64,000 nucleotides of DNA from NCBI GenBank assembly GCA_026210745.1, contig CP110632.1, positions 3,099,001 to 3,163,000 of the forward strand. The letters are read 5' to 3'. This DNA comes from Exobasidium rhododendri. Taxonomy: Eukaryota > Basidiomycota > Exobasidiomycetes > Exobasidiales > Exobasidiaceae. Position numbers and translations under genes: made by a program. Positions 1 to 11,140 of this stretch are shown piece by piece. Below the pieces are notes generated by a model. It had not been told where the DNA came from. It saw only the letters and a program-made list of their open reading frames with translations, and did not search any database. Position 1 is the stretch's first letter; the number at the start of each line of letters is the position of its first letter.

Positions 1-582
1 TCCATCGTCTTGATGATTCGATCCCCACTAGTCTGGAGCGAGTCAGGCAGAAAGGAGACGGCCAAGAGGAAGGCCGAAAAGAGAAAGGTGAGGATGTTGA
101 CGATCAGTAAGATACCAGTGAGACCCGATATGGCGCCAATCCATTTCGTCTGGAATGTGGCGAGGACGATGACAACGATGAGGAAGCAGCTGGATGGAGA
201 CGTCGGAATTCAGCATTCCATTTCGCACACACACATATATGCGCTAAATTCACGCACAAAGAGCATAATACTTGGAATCCTCGCACAATGATGGCTATAT
301 TAGTGATGCGATCCTGCGTATCGACAAGAAGGAAGAGAGTGTGATAGCGATCAGGGACCAAAGCAGGACACCGGTAAGATACACTGCACGCACCTCACCC
401 CACGGGCCCCCTAGATATCCCGACGTAGCATTGCCGGCTGTCGACGACGGCAGAGCACCTGTATTGCCTATACCCATACCGAACCGACTTTTGTTCTCTG
501 CCATTCCTGGTCCACCACCATTCCCTCTGTACTCCGTACCTCCCGACGTGATGTTGCTCAGAAAGTTCTTTGCTGTGTTCAT
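1..582 (-). CDS. MARVEL-like multi-pass membrane protein (3' end beyond window)
   Basis: Partial gene read right to left; it runs off the left edge. The start is the ATG at 582. My model has exons 582-394, 313-258 and 189-1. Both introns use a GTGCGT donor and end in CAG, and frames match at each join. The first 63 residues are Gly/Ser/Asn-rich and soluble. The spliced product then has a long hydrophobic helix (ITNIAIIVRGF..., continuing through FLIVVIVLATFQ) and a second one (GLTGILLIVNILTFLFSAFL). An arginine-led first helix and paired long helices resemble fungal MARVEL-type membrane proteins, but the family call is an inference because the C-terminus is missing. An unspliced reading of exon 1 would also give a helix (VYLTGVLLWSLIAI) but stops after 95 residues. 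It is divergent to BFR1. Confidence 0.5.
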
Positions 583-948
583 CGAGAAGAGATAAAGGAA
601 CCCTTAATGCAGGTGTCGAGATTAGCATTTATCTCCTTCAGGGGTTTGCGTTTTTTAGGGTTTAGGTCTTTCCTGATCAAAGGCCAAAAGACAACAACAG
701 ACCGCGTTCTCGGGTCACGTGTGTTAGATTATGCACAGGACGGCGGTACCGTATACCGCACCTCGGCACCCACGCGAGCGTGACTCTCCCATCCTGGGCG
801 GCCACGAATGCGCCCACTTGGCTCAATAGCATCGGCTACTGCTTTGCGTCGAGAAGAACGGACGACGTACCTGATCGTGGTTTTGATTTTGTTCTGAACA
901 TACTTCCACTGGCCGCTCTTCCTCCATCTTCCCAACCTTGAAAGCGCC
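583..948. promoter_or_regulatory. Divergent promoter region with GTCACGTG E-box
   Basis: A 366-bp gap separates the starts of the membrane protein (leftward) and BFR1 (rightward), so it should hold both promoters. At 714-721 it carries GTCACGTG, the palindromic E-box core recognised by bHLH factors such as Cbf1 in fungi. No coding exon was seen. The site is visible; its use is inferred. Confidence 0.35.
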
Positions 949-2661
949 ATGACGACTATATCGAATGGCGCATCGACTAAAGTCAAGGCCACCTCCCTCA
1001 AGAAAGAGGTGACGCCGGCAGCTCCACCATCTGTAGAAGCAACGGCGGAGATAGTCAAGCTGGGCGGAGGAAAGCCAGATCTGAACCATCATCACCTGCA
1101 GCTCGACCTTATCAAAGCAGAAATAGACAAGAAGACAAGTGAGCTTGTGAGTTTCAAATCAGTGGAAATGACTTACTAAGATCTGTGGAAAGCCTTGCTA
1201 AGAAGTACCTCCCTTTCTGGATCATTCAATGACGTTCAGGACAGTGTGAGAGCACAGCTGTCTGGCTCTGCCCCAGCCAACACGCCGGAGGGCAAAAGGC
1301 GGGCAGAACTGAATGCTGAGCTAGACACGATCCGACAAAGTCAAGCGGGTAACAAAGGTGCTAGAGGGAAGATTCTCGATGAAGTCAAGGCCCTTCAAGA
1401 CTCTCTCAATGCAAAGGTGAGTGGTCTGAGAGGCAGTACTTTGCACTGTGCAAATTCTCACCGTTCGACAATTCCCGCTCTTTAGATCAAGCTTCTGCAA
1501 GGCTCAAAATCCAAGTCTACATACAAATCGCCCGCAGACATCGATAGTGCGATTGCAAGGCTCAATGCTCAGGTGGAAAGTGGAAATCTAAAGTTAGTCG
1601 AAGAAAGAAAAGCACTGAGTGAGATCTCTAATCTGCGAAAGGCTCGAAAAGCTGTCGAAGGCTTTGCAAAGCAACAGGAAGAGATCAACGAGGAGCGTGA
1701 AAAATTGGAAAAGTTACGCAGTCAGCTAGATGATCCTCAAAGTCGAGCCATGTCGAAGCGATTCGATGAAATCAAAACAGAATTAGACGCTTTAAAAGCA
1801 AAGGCTGAAAAGGGCGGGGTCAGTAGGCAGCAGCTGATGGACAAGCGTACCGAATTGCAAGCCTCCTTGGACGAACTTTGGAAGAGTAGGAGAGCAAGAC
1901 AAGCAGAATTCCGAAGTGAGAACGATACATACAATGCAAAAGTTCGAGTAGATCGGGAGAAGAGGAATCTCCAATACAAGGAAGAAAAGAAAGTTGAGGA
2001 GGAGAGACGTCGTAAGGAAGAGGAAGCATCATTGAGAGAAGAAGCTGCTTTGCCTGCCTATGGAAAGGAGATTGAAGACTGTGAGGTGTTGATTCGCTAT
2101 TTCGCTGTCAAGGCATCCGGAGATTCGACAAAAGAGACAGTAGAAGAAGATCCTGTCAAGAGAGATCTGGCAGGTGTCAAGCCATTGGAGCTGCGAAAAG
2201 TCGATACAGACGAAGCATTTGCAGGAGCAAAGATTGCCAAGAAGAAGGGTCAGGACGACGATGACAACAACTACTTTGTCGGTGGAGCAAAGAAGGGCAA
2301 AGGCAAAGGAAAGAAGAAGAATAGGGGCGTGCCGCTGTCCTTGGGTGACGATGCCAGTGAAGACACCAACAGTACGACAGAAGCCAGTGCAACGGCAAAG
2401 GAAGCACCTCTTAATATTCCTCTTCCAATGCTGAGTGGTCTGCTCGCTCTCAACATCCCTCCTCCCACAGGCGCAAGCGGAGTAAGCAAAGTGGTGGAGA
2501 ATTTGCGATTGAAGAAAGCATTCTACGTGGGTGACGAGAAGCGAAAGACACAAGAGAACATCGACAATTTGGAGAAGAAGCTGCAGTCGTCTCAGATCGC
2601 CGAAGAGAAGAAAATAGCTTCGACAGAGGCAGCCAAGGGAACAGCGAACGGTACCCTGTAA
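949..2661 (+). CDS. BFR1: BFR1-type polysome-associated coiled-coil protein
   Basis: Three exons, 949-1146, 1240-1416 and 1486-2661, all joined in phase 0, give about 516 residues. Introns are 93 and 69 nt with GTGAGT donors. The product is highly charged and mostly predicted coiled coil: a DLIKAEIDKK segment near residue 55, then long Lys/Glu/Arg-rich helices, the family-typical segment VESGNLKLVEERKALSEI and a long basic helix. An acidic DDDDNNYF patch and a Lys/Gly-rich stretch (KKGKGKGKKK) follow, and the C-terminus ends in another short coil. In yeast, Bfr1 is an mRNP component associated with polysomes and the ER and affects nuclear segregation and secretion. Length is close to the yeast protein (about 470). 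Position of the start is supported by the first ATG and a low-complexity Lys/Ala N-terminus normal for the family. Confidence 0.85.
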
Positions 2662-3327
2662 TTCTTTGGCATTTGTTTTATTTACCTTAGATCATTCGAC
2701 AATCTGCGCTGAATTGTTCGATCATAGCTCTGGTTGGGTCATTCCTCTGAGAATCCATGACCTTATGTTGGTAGTGCGAGCGGTGACGGTATACGTATCT
2801 TTGAGCATCTGACCAGGTGAGGCCGCACCACTTGACGTACCGGGCAGTAAGTTTGGCGGGGTTTGGAATTTGGTAGCCTAGCTCTCTCTTGGTCCATCCT
2901 TTCTCGTTGCCAGGCAGTATTTAATAAGATTTGCATTCGGTAGCACATGTAGTGACTTGTGCTTCCCTGGACCGCGAAAGAAGGGCAGCACAGGTACAGG
3001 TCAGAGACGGGATGTGGGTGGTCTTTCGAGCACACGTGATGCTCGATTGGAAGGTGGAGAGAACGAGCTTCGCGACGAGTCTTTTAGTCTAAAGATGGGT
3101 ACTTCCATTAAGCCCAGTCAGACACTGTAGGTCCCAGTCGGGAATACACCACGCACTGCATACATCGTTGATATCCGAGCGAAGCACTGTGGATCACTCA
3201 GCCATCCTTAGCGTCAGACTCGCTGCACTTCAAGAGTGTGTGTCGAGTGCCCATACTCTGTAAAGCACTGGCGACTCTGGGATACATCTCATCCAAAGAA
3301 GCCAAAACTCGAATCCAAGTGCACCAA
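2662..3327. other. Intergenic region BFR1 / NAD kinase, with a 21-bp palindrome
   Basis: A 666-bp stretch between two rightward genes: the 3' flank of BFR1 and the promoter and leader of the NAD kinase. I saw no convincing exon; a leftward 90-codon frame at 2763-3035 has no recognisable content. At 3026-3046 there is an odd-length palindrome with 7-bp arms (TCGAGCA / TGCTCGA) around CACGTGA. Confidence 0.5.
3026..3046. repeat. 21-bp palindrome centred on CACGTG
   Basis: Arms TCGAGCA and TGCTCGA match perfectly as an inverted repeat, with CACGTGA in the centre. It lies about 280 bp upstream of the NAD kinase start, so a dimeric bHLH-type factor site is plausible, but function is not shown. 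Confidence 0.5.
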
Positions 3328-6300
3328 ATGACTGACGATAATCTCGGTGCGAATAATACTAGCAGCAACGATGCGAATAGCCATGCCATCTCACCGATTG
3401 AACAGCACCGGCATCACCACAACAGTCAAGGTATGAACAGTCCTTGTTTCATTCACTCTCGTCTCGACAACGTGCTGGAGAGCAGCAGACACGATTCACA
3501 CTATTTCGATTCAAGAAACTCAGCTTCTTCTTCATCTCACGATACTTACAAGACAGACCAAACAGATGACACAGCGTCCACTAGCAAGGAAAAGTCACTC
3601 CAGAAGAAGAACCAAGATCGAAAGAAGCGTCCTGAGCCGCGACATAGAGGAGCACAAGGAGCGGTCGAACCGGAGAGTGAGAGCGAGGGAGAAGAGGGAA
3701 GCGACGCCAGTACAAGTAAGAATAGTAGCAGCGGCAGCTACACGGGCAGTGATAATTCAGACAGTGAAGATGACTACGATCGTGTGAGGAGTCTGACGAG
3801 GCAGCTGGCGGAGACGGCGGTAGGAGTCAGGGAGATGAGCAAACAGCTAGGACGTGCAAGAGTAAAATCGACGATCAACAGCATTCTTATCATCACAAAG
3901 GCGCGGGACAATCATCTCATCAAGTTGACAAGAGAATTGGCCATTTGGCTCATGAATACCCCTCGAAATGGCAAAGACACAGGACTCATTGTGTGAGTGC
4001 ACTTTTGACTCAACCACACTAATTGCTTACTTAACAAGGCTAATGCTCCTTTTACCCTGAATTGGTTTCAGTTACGTTGATGCCCAGCTACGACAGTCCA
4101 AGCGCTTTGATGCAGAAGGCATCAAGAAAGATCACCCTCACCTATTCTTGCCTGGCTCTGCCCGACAGCAATCGTTCTCCGATGCTGACGCTGATTCTAA
4201 TGGACATGCGAAAAGCGAAACTAGCAGCACGACCAGCAGTCGAGGCGGCAGCATCTCGCAAGCTCGAGAAGAGAGTCAGTTGCGTTACTGGACAAGCGAT
4301 ATGTGCAGTCGGTCTCCTCACCTCTTTGATTTTGTCGTCACACTGGGAGGTGACGGGACAGTCCTCTTCTGTTCTTGGCTTTTTCAGAGAATCGTTCCAC
4401 CGGTCATGCCCTTTGCTCTTGGCTCTTTGGGTTTCTTGACCAATTTCGACTACAGCGACTACGAAAAGGCTTTCAAGTCAGCATTTGACAATGGCATTCG
4501 AGTCAACTTGCGCATGAGATTCACTGCTACAGTCTACCGAGCTACCTTGCCCAGCTCCTCGGCGGTGAATCGACAAAGGACTAGAGCTATCCGATCCGGT
4601 AAGACGCGGGAAATCATCATGAAGACTATCCAGGAAGGCGGTTGGAACAGCTTAGAGACTCCTCTTCCTCCTCATGGGGACCTCAGAGGATCGATGACTG
4701 AGGATTCTTCCGCAGATATGAATGCTGATCGACCAGCACCGGAAGCGACTACTACCGATGAAAGACCAAAGGGGAAGAAGGACAAGGAAATCTTGTGTTT
4801 CAGCACGAGGCCTGTTGAGACGTTTGAAGTGCTAAACGACCTGGTAGTAGACAGAGGGCCGAGTCCATACGTCAGTCAATTGGAAGTGTTTGGTGATGAG
4901 CATCACATGACGACGGCTCAAGCAGACGGCCTTTGCATCTCTACTCCTACCGGTTCGACTGCATATTCGCTTTCTGCCGGTGGATCTCTCGTTCATCCGG
5001 AGATTCCCGCCATCTTGATCACACCGATTTGCCCTCACACACTGTCGTTCCGTCCGATGTTGCTACCGGATAGTATGGAGCTGCGAATAGCTGTACCCTA
5101 CAATTCAAGAAGCACGGCTTGGGCAAGCTTCGATGGAAGGGGTAGAGTAGAACTGAAACAGGGCGATCACATCAAAGTCACAGCAAGCAAGTACCCCTTC
5201 CCGACCATCTGTGCCGACAATCAAAGCATCGATTGGTTCGAGAGTATCAGTCGAACGTTGAAGTGGAACGAAAGACAAAGGCAGAAGAGCTTTGTAGTGG
5301 TGGAGGAAGGAAATGAAGAGCACGAAAAGAGGAGGAAGAGCAAAGAGAAGAGTAAGAAGACAGTAGAGCCAACTGAAGAAGCCGTATCAAAAGAGACTGG
5401 AGATGGGCCGCAAGGAGACAAAAAGAAGGGAGGAGAAGATGACGACGACAGTGACGACAGTGAAGGAGAGGGAATGAATGTGGAAGAAGAAGCGTTTGAC
5501 ATTGACGACACGAGTACGGTCGCGACGAGGGCGAACAGTCCAGACCCGAATAGGGAGAAGACACACCACCACCACCACCGGAGACAATCGTCGCACGGTA
5601 GCAGTCGATCCAATCGACCATCACCCTCAAGTATTGGTACGAGCCAATTCTTGCAGAAGCTCCAGCCTTTGACAAGCTCAAGTACGGCACAGTCGCCGAG
5701 AGCAGCCAACGACTCACGAGAGGCTGTCTCTAAATCGAGAAAGTCGTCTTCGTCGGCCATGGACAGAAGCGCCCACAGCTCTTCTTCCCTGAAGGTGTCC
5801 TCTGGACCGCAAGACGATCAAGGCGTAGGCAAGCAGGACAACAATGTAAAGGAAAGAGGGACAGAGCGAGACCGTGTCGATGAAACTTTCAAGACAAATC
5901 ACCTTGGGATCGACCAAGTCTCCAAGAAGTCTCTGCTCGACAGCCCTGATCGATTCGGTCTAGCCGGTCCGCCACAGCCTCCTCGAGCCATCAGCGAACG
6001 ACACTTGGCCACTGCGGACTTTCGATTGGATGGAGGGAAAGAAGAGGAGACGTCTCCACTGCAGAAGCCTGATCAAGAAGAGACCACGAGGCAGAAGAGC
6101 AGATCTAGGAGCAATTCGAGGCGTGAAGGCGCTCAATCGACGGCTAAATCGGACACAGTAGGCAGTCTGGACAGCGACACACCCGGATTAGAAGATCAAG
6201 AGGGCGCTAGTAAGTCGGCCGATCGCTTGTACAAGAAGCTACGGAGTAGAATCAGAAAGAGCAAATCAGTCTTGCGAGATGAAAAGGGCAATATCGAATT

Positions 6301-6403
6301 AGACTATTCAGCGAGCAACAGCCGAAACGGAGGAGGCGGAACGGCACTCGTAGTCTATGGTCAGGACGAGAGCGACTCCGACAGCACAGCGGAAGGCTAT
6401 TAG
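3328..6403 (+). CDS. UTR1: NAD(+) kinase, Utr1/Yef1 type, with long disordered C-terminus
   Basis: Two exons, 3328-3992 and 4072-6403, join within a Val codon to give about 998 residues. The enzyme phosphorylates NAD to NADP in the cytosol. Visible family marks: a helix TRELAIWLM before the intron, YVDAQLRQSKRF directly after it, the ATP/polyphosphate motif GGDGT at about residues 314-318, LGSLGFLTNFDY, the motif NDLVVDRGPSPY near 476 and the NAD-binding segment TPTGSTAYSLSAGG near 515. The catalytic fold carries an insertion of roughly 80-90 residues between FTATVYRA and the EVLND segment. After about residue 620 comes a tail of about 380 residues rich in Ser, Lys, Glu and Asp, including a HHHHHRR run, absent from yeast Utr1 (530 aa). 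The ATG at 3328 is the first in frame. It is convergent with the lyase-like gene at 6591. Confidence 0.93.
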
Positions 6404-6454
6404 CGACCGTGTACAAGGGGGGGGGGGGGTTGTTTCCAGCGATTGTGTACAAGG
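6403..6454. repeat. Short direct repeat flanking a G13 tract just after the NAD kinase stop
   Basis: Two copies of GCGA(CC/TT)GTGTACAAGG lie at 6403-6418 and 6439-6454, 36 bp apart. Between and overlapping them is a run of 13 G at 6417-6429. The first copy begins on the last base of the stop codon. This looks like a local tandem duplication with a slippage-prone homopolymer; the exact G count may be unreliable in assembly. Confidence 0.6.
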
Positions 6455-6590
6455 AGAATGTTTGCTCATGTACATCACTCGTTGACGTAATGGGGATCCA
6501 TGCCACACTTTGAGGGGGAGACGAGCAAGGGAAAACGGCGCACTGAATGAGTGCGTGTGACATGTCCTGATACGCCTCTCGAGGAAGGTG

Positions 6591-8234
6591 TCAGTGATTG
6601 CCCATGAGAGGCGTGGCTTTGAAGTTGCAGGGCAAGTTGAAGAACCTCCAGCTCCTGTCTCCGCCTTTGTCCATAGTCAACGTCGCATTATTGAGATAGT
6701 TCTGATAGCGATGATCAGGGTGATCACCGTAGACGGCGAGTGCGGTGGCTATGTGCGGTGCTAGCTCCGCAAAGTCATATCGACCCTCACCTTCGTCGCC
6801 CCTGCTTGACGCCTTCAATTCTTCGCCTGCTTTTACAGCGTAATCGATCGCATCTCGTATCGTCGTTCCACTTTCTGTCTTTGCATTCCACATATTCAGA
6901 CCAAGATGGTCGGCTATTTTGGCATTGGCGATCATGCCTTCCAATGCGAAAGAAACATAGTGAAGCTTCCTGATCCTCTTTGCCTCCCTTGTCTGCAATC
7001 CATTCGTGTCGATCTGAGTAAGAAAAGGTCCGTTGAAGTATTCTTGAAGCAACTCGACGGCTATTTGTTGATCGTTCAGCAAGATGTTCAAGGAGATGAC
7101 TTGGTTGTAGTAGTAAGAAGAGATGTTGTTTCCCATTCCCTTTGCCTTGAGTGCAATGGGAGAAGTCTCCAGCCACTGTAGAAAGCTCCTAGCCCAGTCC
7201 ATCATCCTCACATCATACTCGTGTGTCCACAGCTTAGTGCCGCCTTTACGAAGAATCAAGATGGCATTCGCCACGACCAGTATCCTCCTTGTATCAATGA
7301 CACCTCTGTACGTGCCAATCCGAAAGTCGTTCTCACTGTACTCTCCCGTTCCGCCTGGTGGACCACGGACAGTCTGTGCAAAGTCGAATGTCGGTCTGAC
7401 TCCAGTCTGTTGATCTAAGAAAAAGGCATGTAGTAAGTCGACTGCTTGTTCGGCGTACCTGTCATCTCCCGTCAGAGCATAGCTGACAGCTTGAAGAATC
7501 GCACCAAGCGACATCTGAAGCCAGCTATTAGGTCCCTTGACGCGATAGATGTCAGGATTGCTGAAGCCGTCGATGGAAATGTACGGACACGTAGTCCAGA
7601 TGAGTCTAGATTCATCTTGCCATCCTTTCGGTCTGGGGACGCATGTTGAAGCGACACTGTCAATTTGAATAGAGCCTGACCTGCGGAAGCGGCACGCTCC
7701 TGTAAGTCACAGCGGCTCTGGCCCAATCTCGCAATACTGACGAATGTCCTGATGCCGTGTTCAGTGTACTTTCGTGCGTTCCGGCCATCGAGTGGATGTT
7801 CAGTCTTCCCAACCGCAGTTTTGTGAAACTTACTCAATCGTCCAAGTATTGATCTCAAGCTGCGATGCTCTCTTGCTAGGACTGAAATGAGGAGTAGCAT
7901 CAGGTGGCAGTCGACGATTTCTTTCTGCGATGTCTTCGCAACAGTTGGCCCAGAAATACCTCGCAAATGAGACATAAGCTTGAGAATCATGATTCGGACT
8001 TGCTGTCACTGCATTGACTACTGTCCAAGGGCCTTCTTTGGCAGATTCAGTGGCATTGACTGCCATCATTTGGATGGAAGCCTGAGCCTGAGTGGAGCAC
8101 TTGCTTGTATGGTGACTGAATACAGCGGAAGGTGAAATCCAATCATTACGAGCTTGTTCGACGTAAAGCGGCTGTTGGGCGAGGGAAAGCGGCGAGACGG
8201 AGAAGAGAGTGACGAGGCAGACAAGTAATCTCAT
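6591..8234 (-). CDS. Secreted alginate-lyase-fold (PF05426-like) protein, copy A
   Basis: Two exons, 8234-7834 and 7680-6591, give about 496 residues. The N-terminus MRLLVCLVTLFSVSPLSLAQ is a clear signal peptide, so the product should be secreted. The rest matches the (alpha/alpha) toroid family of alginate-lyase-like proteins: RNDWISPSAVFSHHTSKC, YVSFARYFWANCC, WTTCPYISIDGF, TYRGVIDTRR, RKLHYVSFALEGM and DFAELAPHIATALAVYGDHP. In characterised PL5/A1-III enzymes an Asn-His pair, an Arg and a Tyr are catalytic. Here the Arg and Tyr surroundings remain, but the NNH position reads NNIS (about residue 317), so lyase activity is doubtful and the substrate is unknown. It is a tandem paralog of copy B, same strand, about 400 bp away. 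Confidence 0.8.
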
Positions 8235-8617
8235 CACGGCTTCTCAAGTCGGCCTTTTGAGGGGTAAGAGTGCAGGGAGATGGATGGAAAGAACAGGACC
8301 GAGTAGGACGTCTCTCAGGAATATGAAACGGATCAACGAACGGTGCAGCGAGGTCGAATTTTGAACTTCTCGGGGAGTCTGAACTTTCCCATGACCCTTT
8401 TGTCAAGTTGGCGTCCACTTTTGTCAGACTCCGCCACTCGTTTCTCACCTTTCCCAAGCCACTCTGCACGTCAGCTCGTCTTCATCACGGCGCCAGAAGG
8501 AAAGTTACTCAGGCCAGTGAGATTCACAGTATCCGATGTTGTGATCGGATCCACGTCATATTAGAGGGATTGAGAGAGGGATACCGGGAATTCTTGGAAG
8601 AGAAGGAGGAGGAGCTT

Positions 8618-8629
8618 GGGGGGGGGGGG
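8618..8629. repeat. G12 homopolymer next to the stop of lyase-like copy B
   Basis: Twelve consecutive G on the + strand, eight bases beyond the stop codon of the leftward gene at 8638. It is C12 on that gene's coding strand. Similar tracts lie after two other stop codons in this window (6417-6429 and 50281-50290). Confidence 0.7.
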
Positions 8630-8637
8630 AAGAGCTA

Positions 8638-10461
8638 CTAGAACTTTTGAGAAGAGACGTAATGTCCCTTGGAGGGAGAAGAATAGAAGGAGCAAGGCTG
8701 ATTGAAGAACCTCCAGGTTCGAATCTGCTCTGCATCCATGGTCAAGGTGTCGTTTTTGAGGTATTTCTGGTAGCGACCGTCGGGGTAGTCTCCATAAGCA
8801 GCCAATGCAGCAGCAATATGAGGTGCTAGCTCTGCATAGTCCTTGAAGCCAGCCGAGGCAGTGGTATCTGCATCGACGCTACTGTCTTCCTTGAGTTGAT
8901 CTGCCGACTGGAGAGCATAATCGACAGCATCTCGAATCGTCTTACCAGTGCCCGTCCTTGCGCTCCACATGTTCAAGCCAAGATTATCGGCCAATTTGGC
9001 ATTAGCAATCATGCCTTCCAGACCAAAAGCAACGTAATGCAATGCTCTTGTTCGCTTCGATTCAAGTGGTTGATTGCCATCTGCGTCAATTTGTTGCATG
9101 AACGGTCCAGTGAAGTAGTCGTTGACCTGTTTGGAAGCTTCGTCTACTTTCCCTAGTAAGATGTAAAGGGCGATCACTTGATTAAAGTAAAAGGAAGAGA
9201 AATTGTTACCTGCTTTCTTTGCCTTTAGTGCAATCTCTGCCGTTTCAAGCCAGTGCAAGTAGTCGCTCGCCCACTTTGACATGCGGGCAGCGTCTAACGT
9301 CGACCAGGACTTGGAGCCAGCTGCACGGAGAATGACAATTGCATTGACCACTTCCAGGATGTATCGCCAGTCTATGAGGCCTCGAAACGTGCCCACTTGA
9401 TAGTTGTTGGTGCTGTCGTCTCCCTCTGTTCCCTTGGGCGGACCGCGAATGATCTGCCCGTATCTGATGTCTGGTCTGACACCTGTCGTTGGATCAAGGA
9501 AGAACGTGCGGATGAATTGGACCGCTTTCTGAGCAAAGACTTCGTCTCTAGTCAAGCCAAATGTGATGGCATTGTACAAGACACTCTTCGACATCTCCAC
9601 AAAGTTCTGAGGGCCTTGCAAGTTCTGCAGGTCTGGGTTACGCAATCCGTCTCTCTGAATGTACGGGCAAGTGCTCCAAATAAGACTCGGATTGTCTTGC
9701 CAGCCTGCAGGTCGAGGAATGCATGAGCTTTGCTCGCTCGTCGTGATCTCTTTTCGGGGATCACTCGTAGCATTAGGTCTGATGAAGATGTGCGTGAGCG
9801 ATCGCGATATTGATTCGCCAAATCACCATTGATGAAATTTGCTTACAGTGATTGACTTGAGTTTCTAGAACGACAAAGGGAGAAGGAGGAACTCATGAGA
9901 TATCCAAAGAGATTGTGTATAGAGGATCAATGCGTGCTCACTGAGAGTTCGGCTCCTGAGCTACCAGCGGTGCCTGCGCAGAGAAGGGAAATGGCATGAC
10001 TGGGATAGAGTCGTTCTTCTGTCTCTTTTCGTAGTCCGTCACTTTTGTCGACACCTTCTTGCGTTCTTCAGCATCTTCACAGCAGTCCGGCCACCAGTAG
10101 GGGGCCCACGACACGTAAGCTCGCGGATCATTATCAGGGCTCATCGTCATCTTGTTCAAGACAGTCCAAGGTCCTCGCTTGGCGGTTTCGGTGGCATTGG
10201 TAGTGATGGCAGTGATGGCAGACTGTGCCTGACTGGCGCATTTACTGTGATGAAAGGTCAATACAAAGTACGGCGAAATCCAGTCGTTGCGCAGAGGCTC
10301 ATTATTCTTCAAGTCTTGTCCCATGACAGTGAGTGGTGCTACAGTTACAGGTTGAAGGAACTTGAGCTTCTCGTAGTGTAGACCACTCTGACCCCAATGG
10401 AACTTACCCACTACTTACAGAAGAGAGGAAGGATCGGTATGATCGAGTAGGCCTTTCTCAT
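8638..10461 (-). CDS. Secreted alginate-lyase-fold (PF05426-like) protein, copy B
   Basis: My model has four exons: 10461-10419, 10338-9942, an 18-nt micro-exon 9864-9847, and 9778-8638, giving about 532 residues. The first intron (80 nt) splits the signal peptide, which after splicing reads MRKAYSIIPILPLFSPLTVM. The body is clearly homologous to copy A: RNDWISPYFVLTFHHSKC, YVSWAPYWWPDCCED, IWSTCPYIQRDGL, TFRGLIDWRY, RALHYVAFGLEGM and YAELAPHIAAALAAYGDYP. As in copy A the catalytic-type NNH is altered (NNFS, about residue 343), while the Arg and LHY block is kept. Without the micro-exon the flanking exons still stay in frame, so its inclusion is uncertain. The start at 10461 is chosen because it restores the signal peptide. 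It is divergent to the KH gene. Confidence 0.78.
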
Positions 10462-11140
10462 GTCGGTTGCGGTGCACAGCTAACCTTTCCCACATTCTGC
10501 ACTACAGTGGACAGCGGATAATCTGGCGTGTGTGCGTCCGCTCAATCTTCGAGAGTGGTGTGCCTTTTCCTTCCCCCACCACAATTTCAGGCTTGGTGAA
10601 TCGATTGGCAGGTCTGTAGTGCGCCCGCTTGCGTGAGCCATTCATTGCAACTTGGCATGTCCATCATTCTGTTCAAAGTCAGATCTTCGGAAACGCTCGC
10701 ACGGTGCCCACCACCTCTTTCTCATCTTTCGGGAGATTTCCTCGCGTGGCTGGGTGAGTACAATTACAAGCTTTAATTTTTCATTGATGATTTTTTTGCT
10801 CTTTCATTAGACACGGGGAGGATGGAGAGACTGCGCTTAACTTTTGTTTCTTCCTAGATTCAGCTTTGGCCATAGCGGTACGATTCACCTTCCTCCCATC
10901 CTCCCTCTGTGCCGCCGCTTGCAATCGACAGCTCAAGACCTTCTATCCCGTAGTAGCTCCGCTTGCAGTCCGCTTTGCACTACGCATTCACTACGACCTA
11001 CTTCGTTCCTACTCTCCTACTCTCTTCGACCCCACACATAGTTTCTCATTCATTCTCTACTTGACCGCATTTGATCCAAATTCACCACTTTGGAGTGCTC
11101 GTTTCTTCCACACGCCATCACTAAGAAAAGATCTGAGGTC
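10462..11140. other. Divergent intergenic region lyase-like copy B / KH gene
   Basis: About 680 bp that should contain the promoters of both neighbours. The right half (about 10860-11140) is pyrimidine-rich, as expected for a fungal 5' leader. No exon or RNA gene was recognised. Confidence 0.4.

Noticed and set aside
2029-2553. Leftward 174-codon frame opposite BFR1
   Set aside because: Overlaps a well-supported exon; content is Cys/Leu/Ser noise from antisense of Lys/Glu codons.
2763-3035. Leftward 90-codon frame between BFR1 and the NAD kinase
   Set aside because: No motif, no splice partners, and lies in a spacer between two genes.
5221-5760. Leftward 179-codon Ser/Phe-rich frame opposite the NAD kinase tail
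   Set aside because: Antisense of Lys/Glu-rich low-complexity coding sequence.
9873-9881. ACAAAGGGA, identical to the smut pheromone response element
   Set aside because: It lies inside an intron of lyase-like copy B; a single 9-bp match is expected by chance in 64 kb scanned on both strands with near matches.
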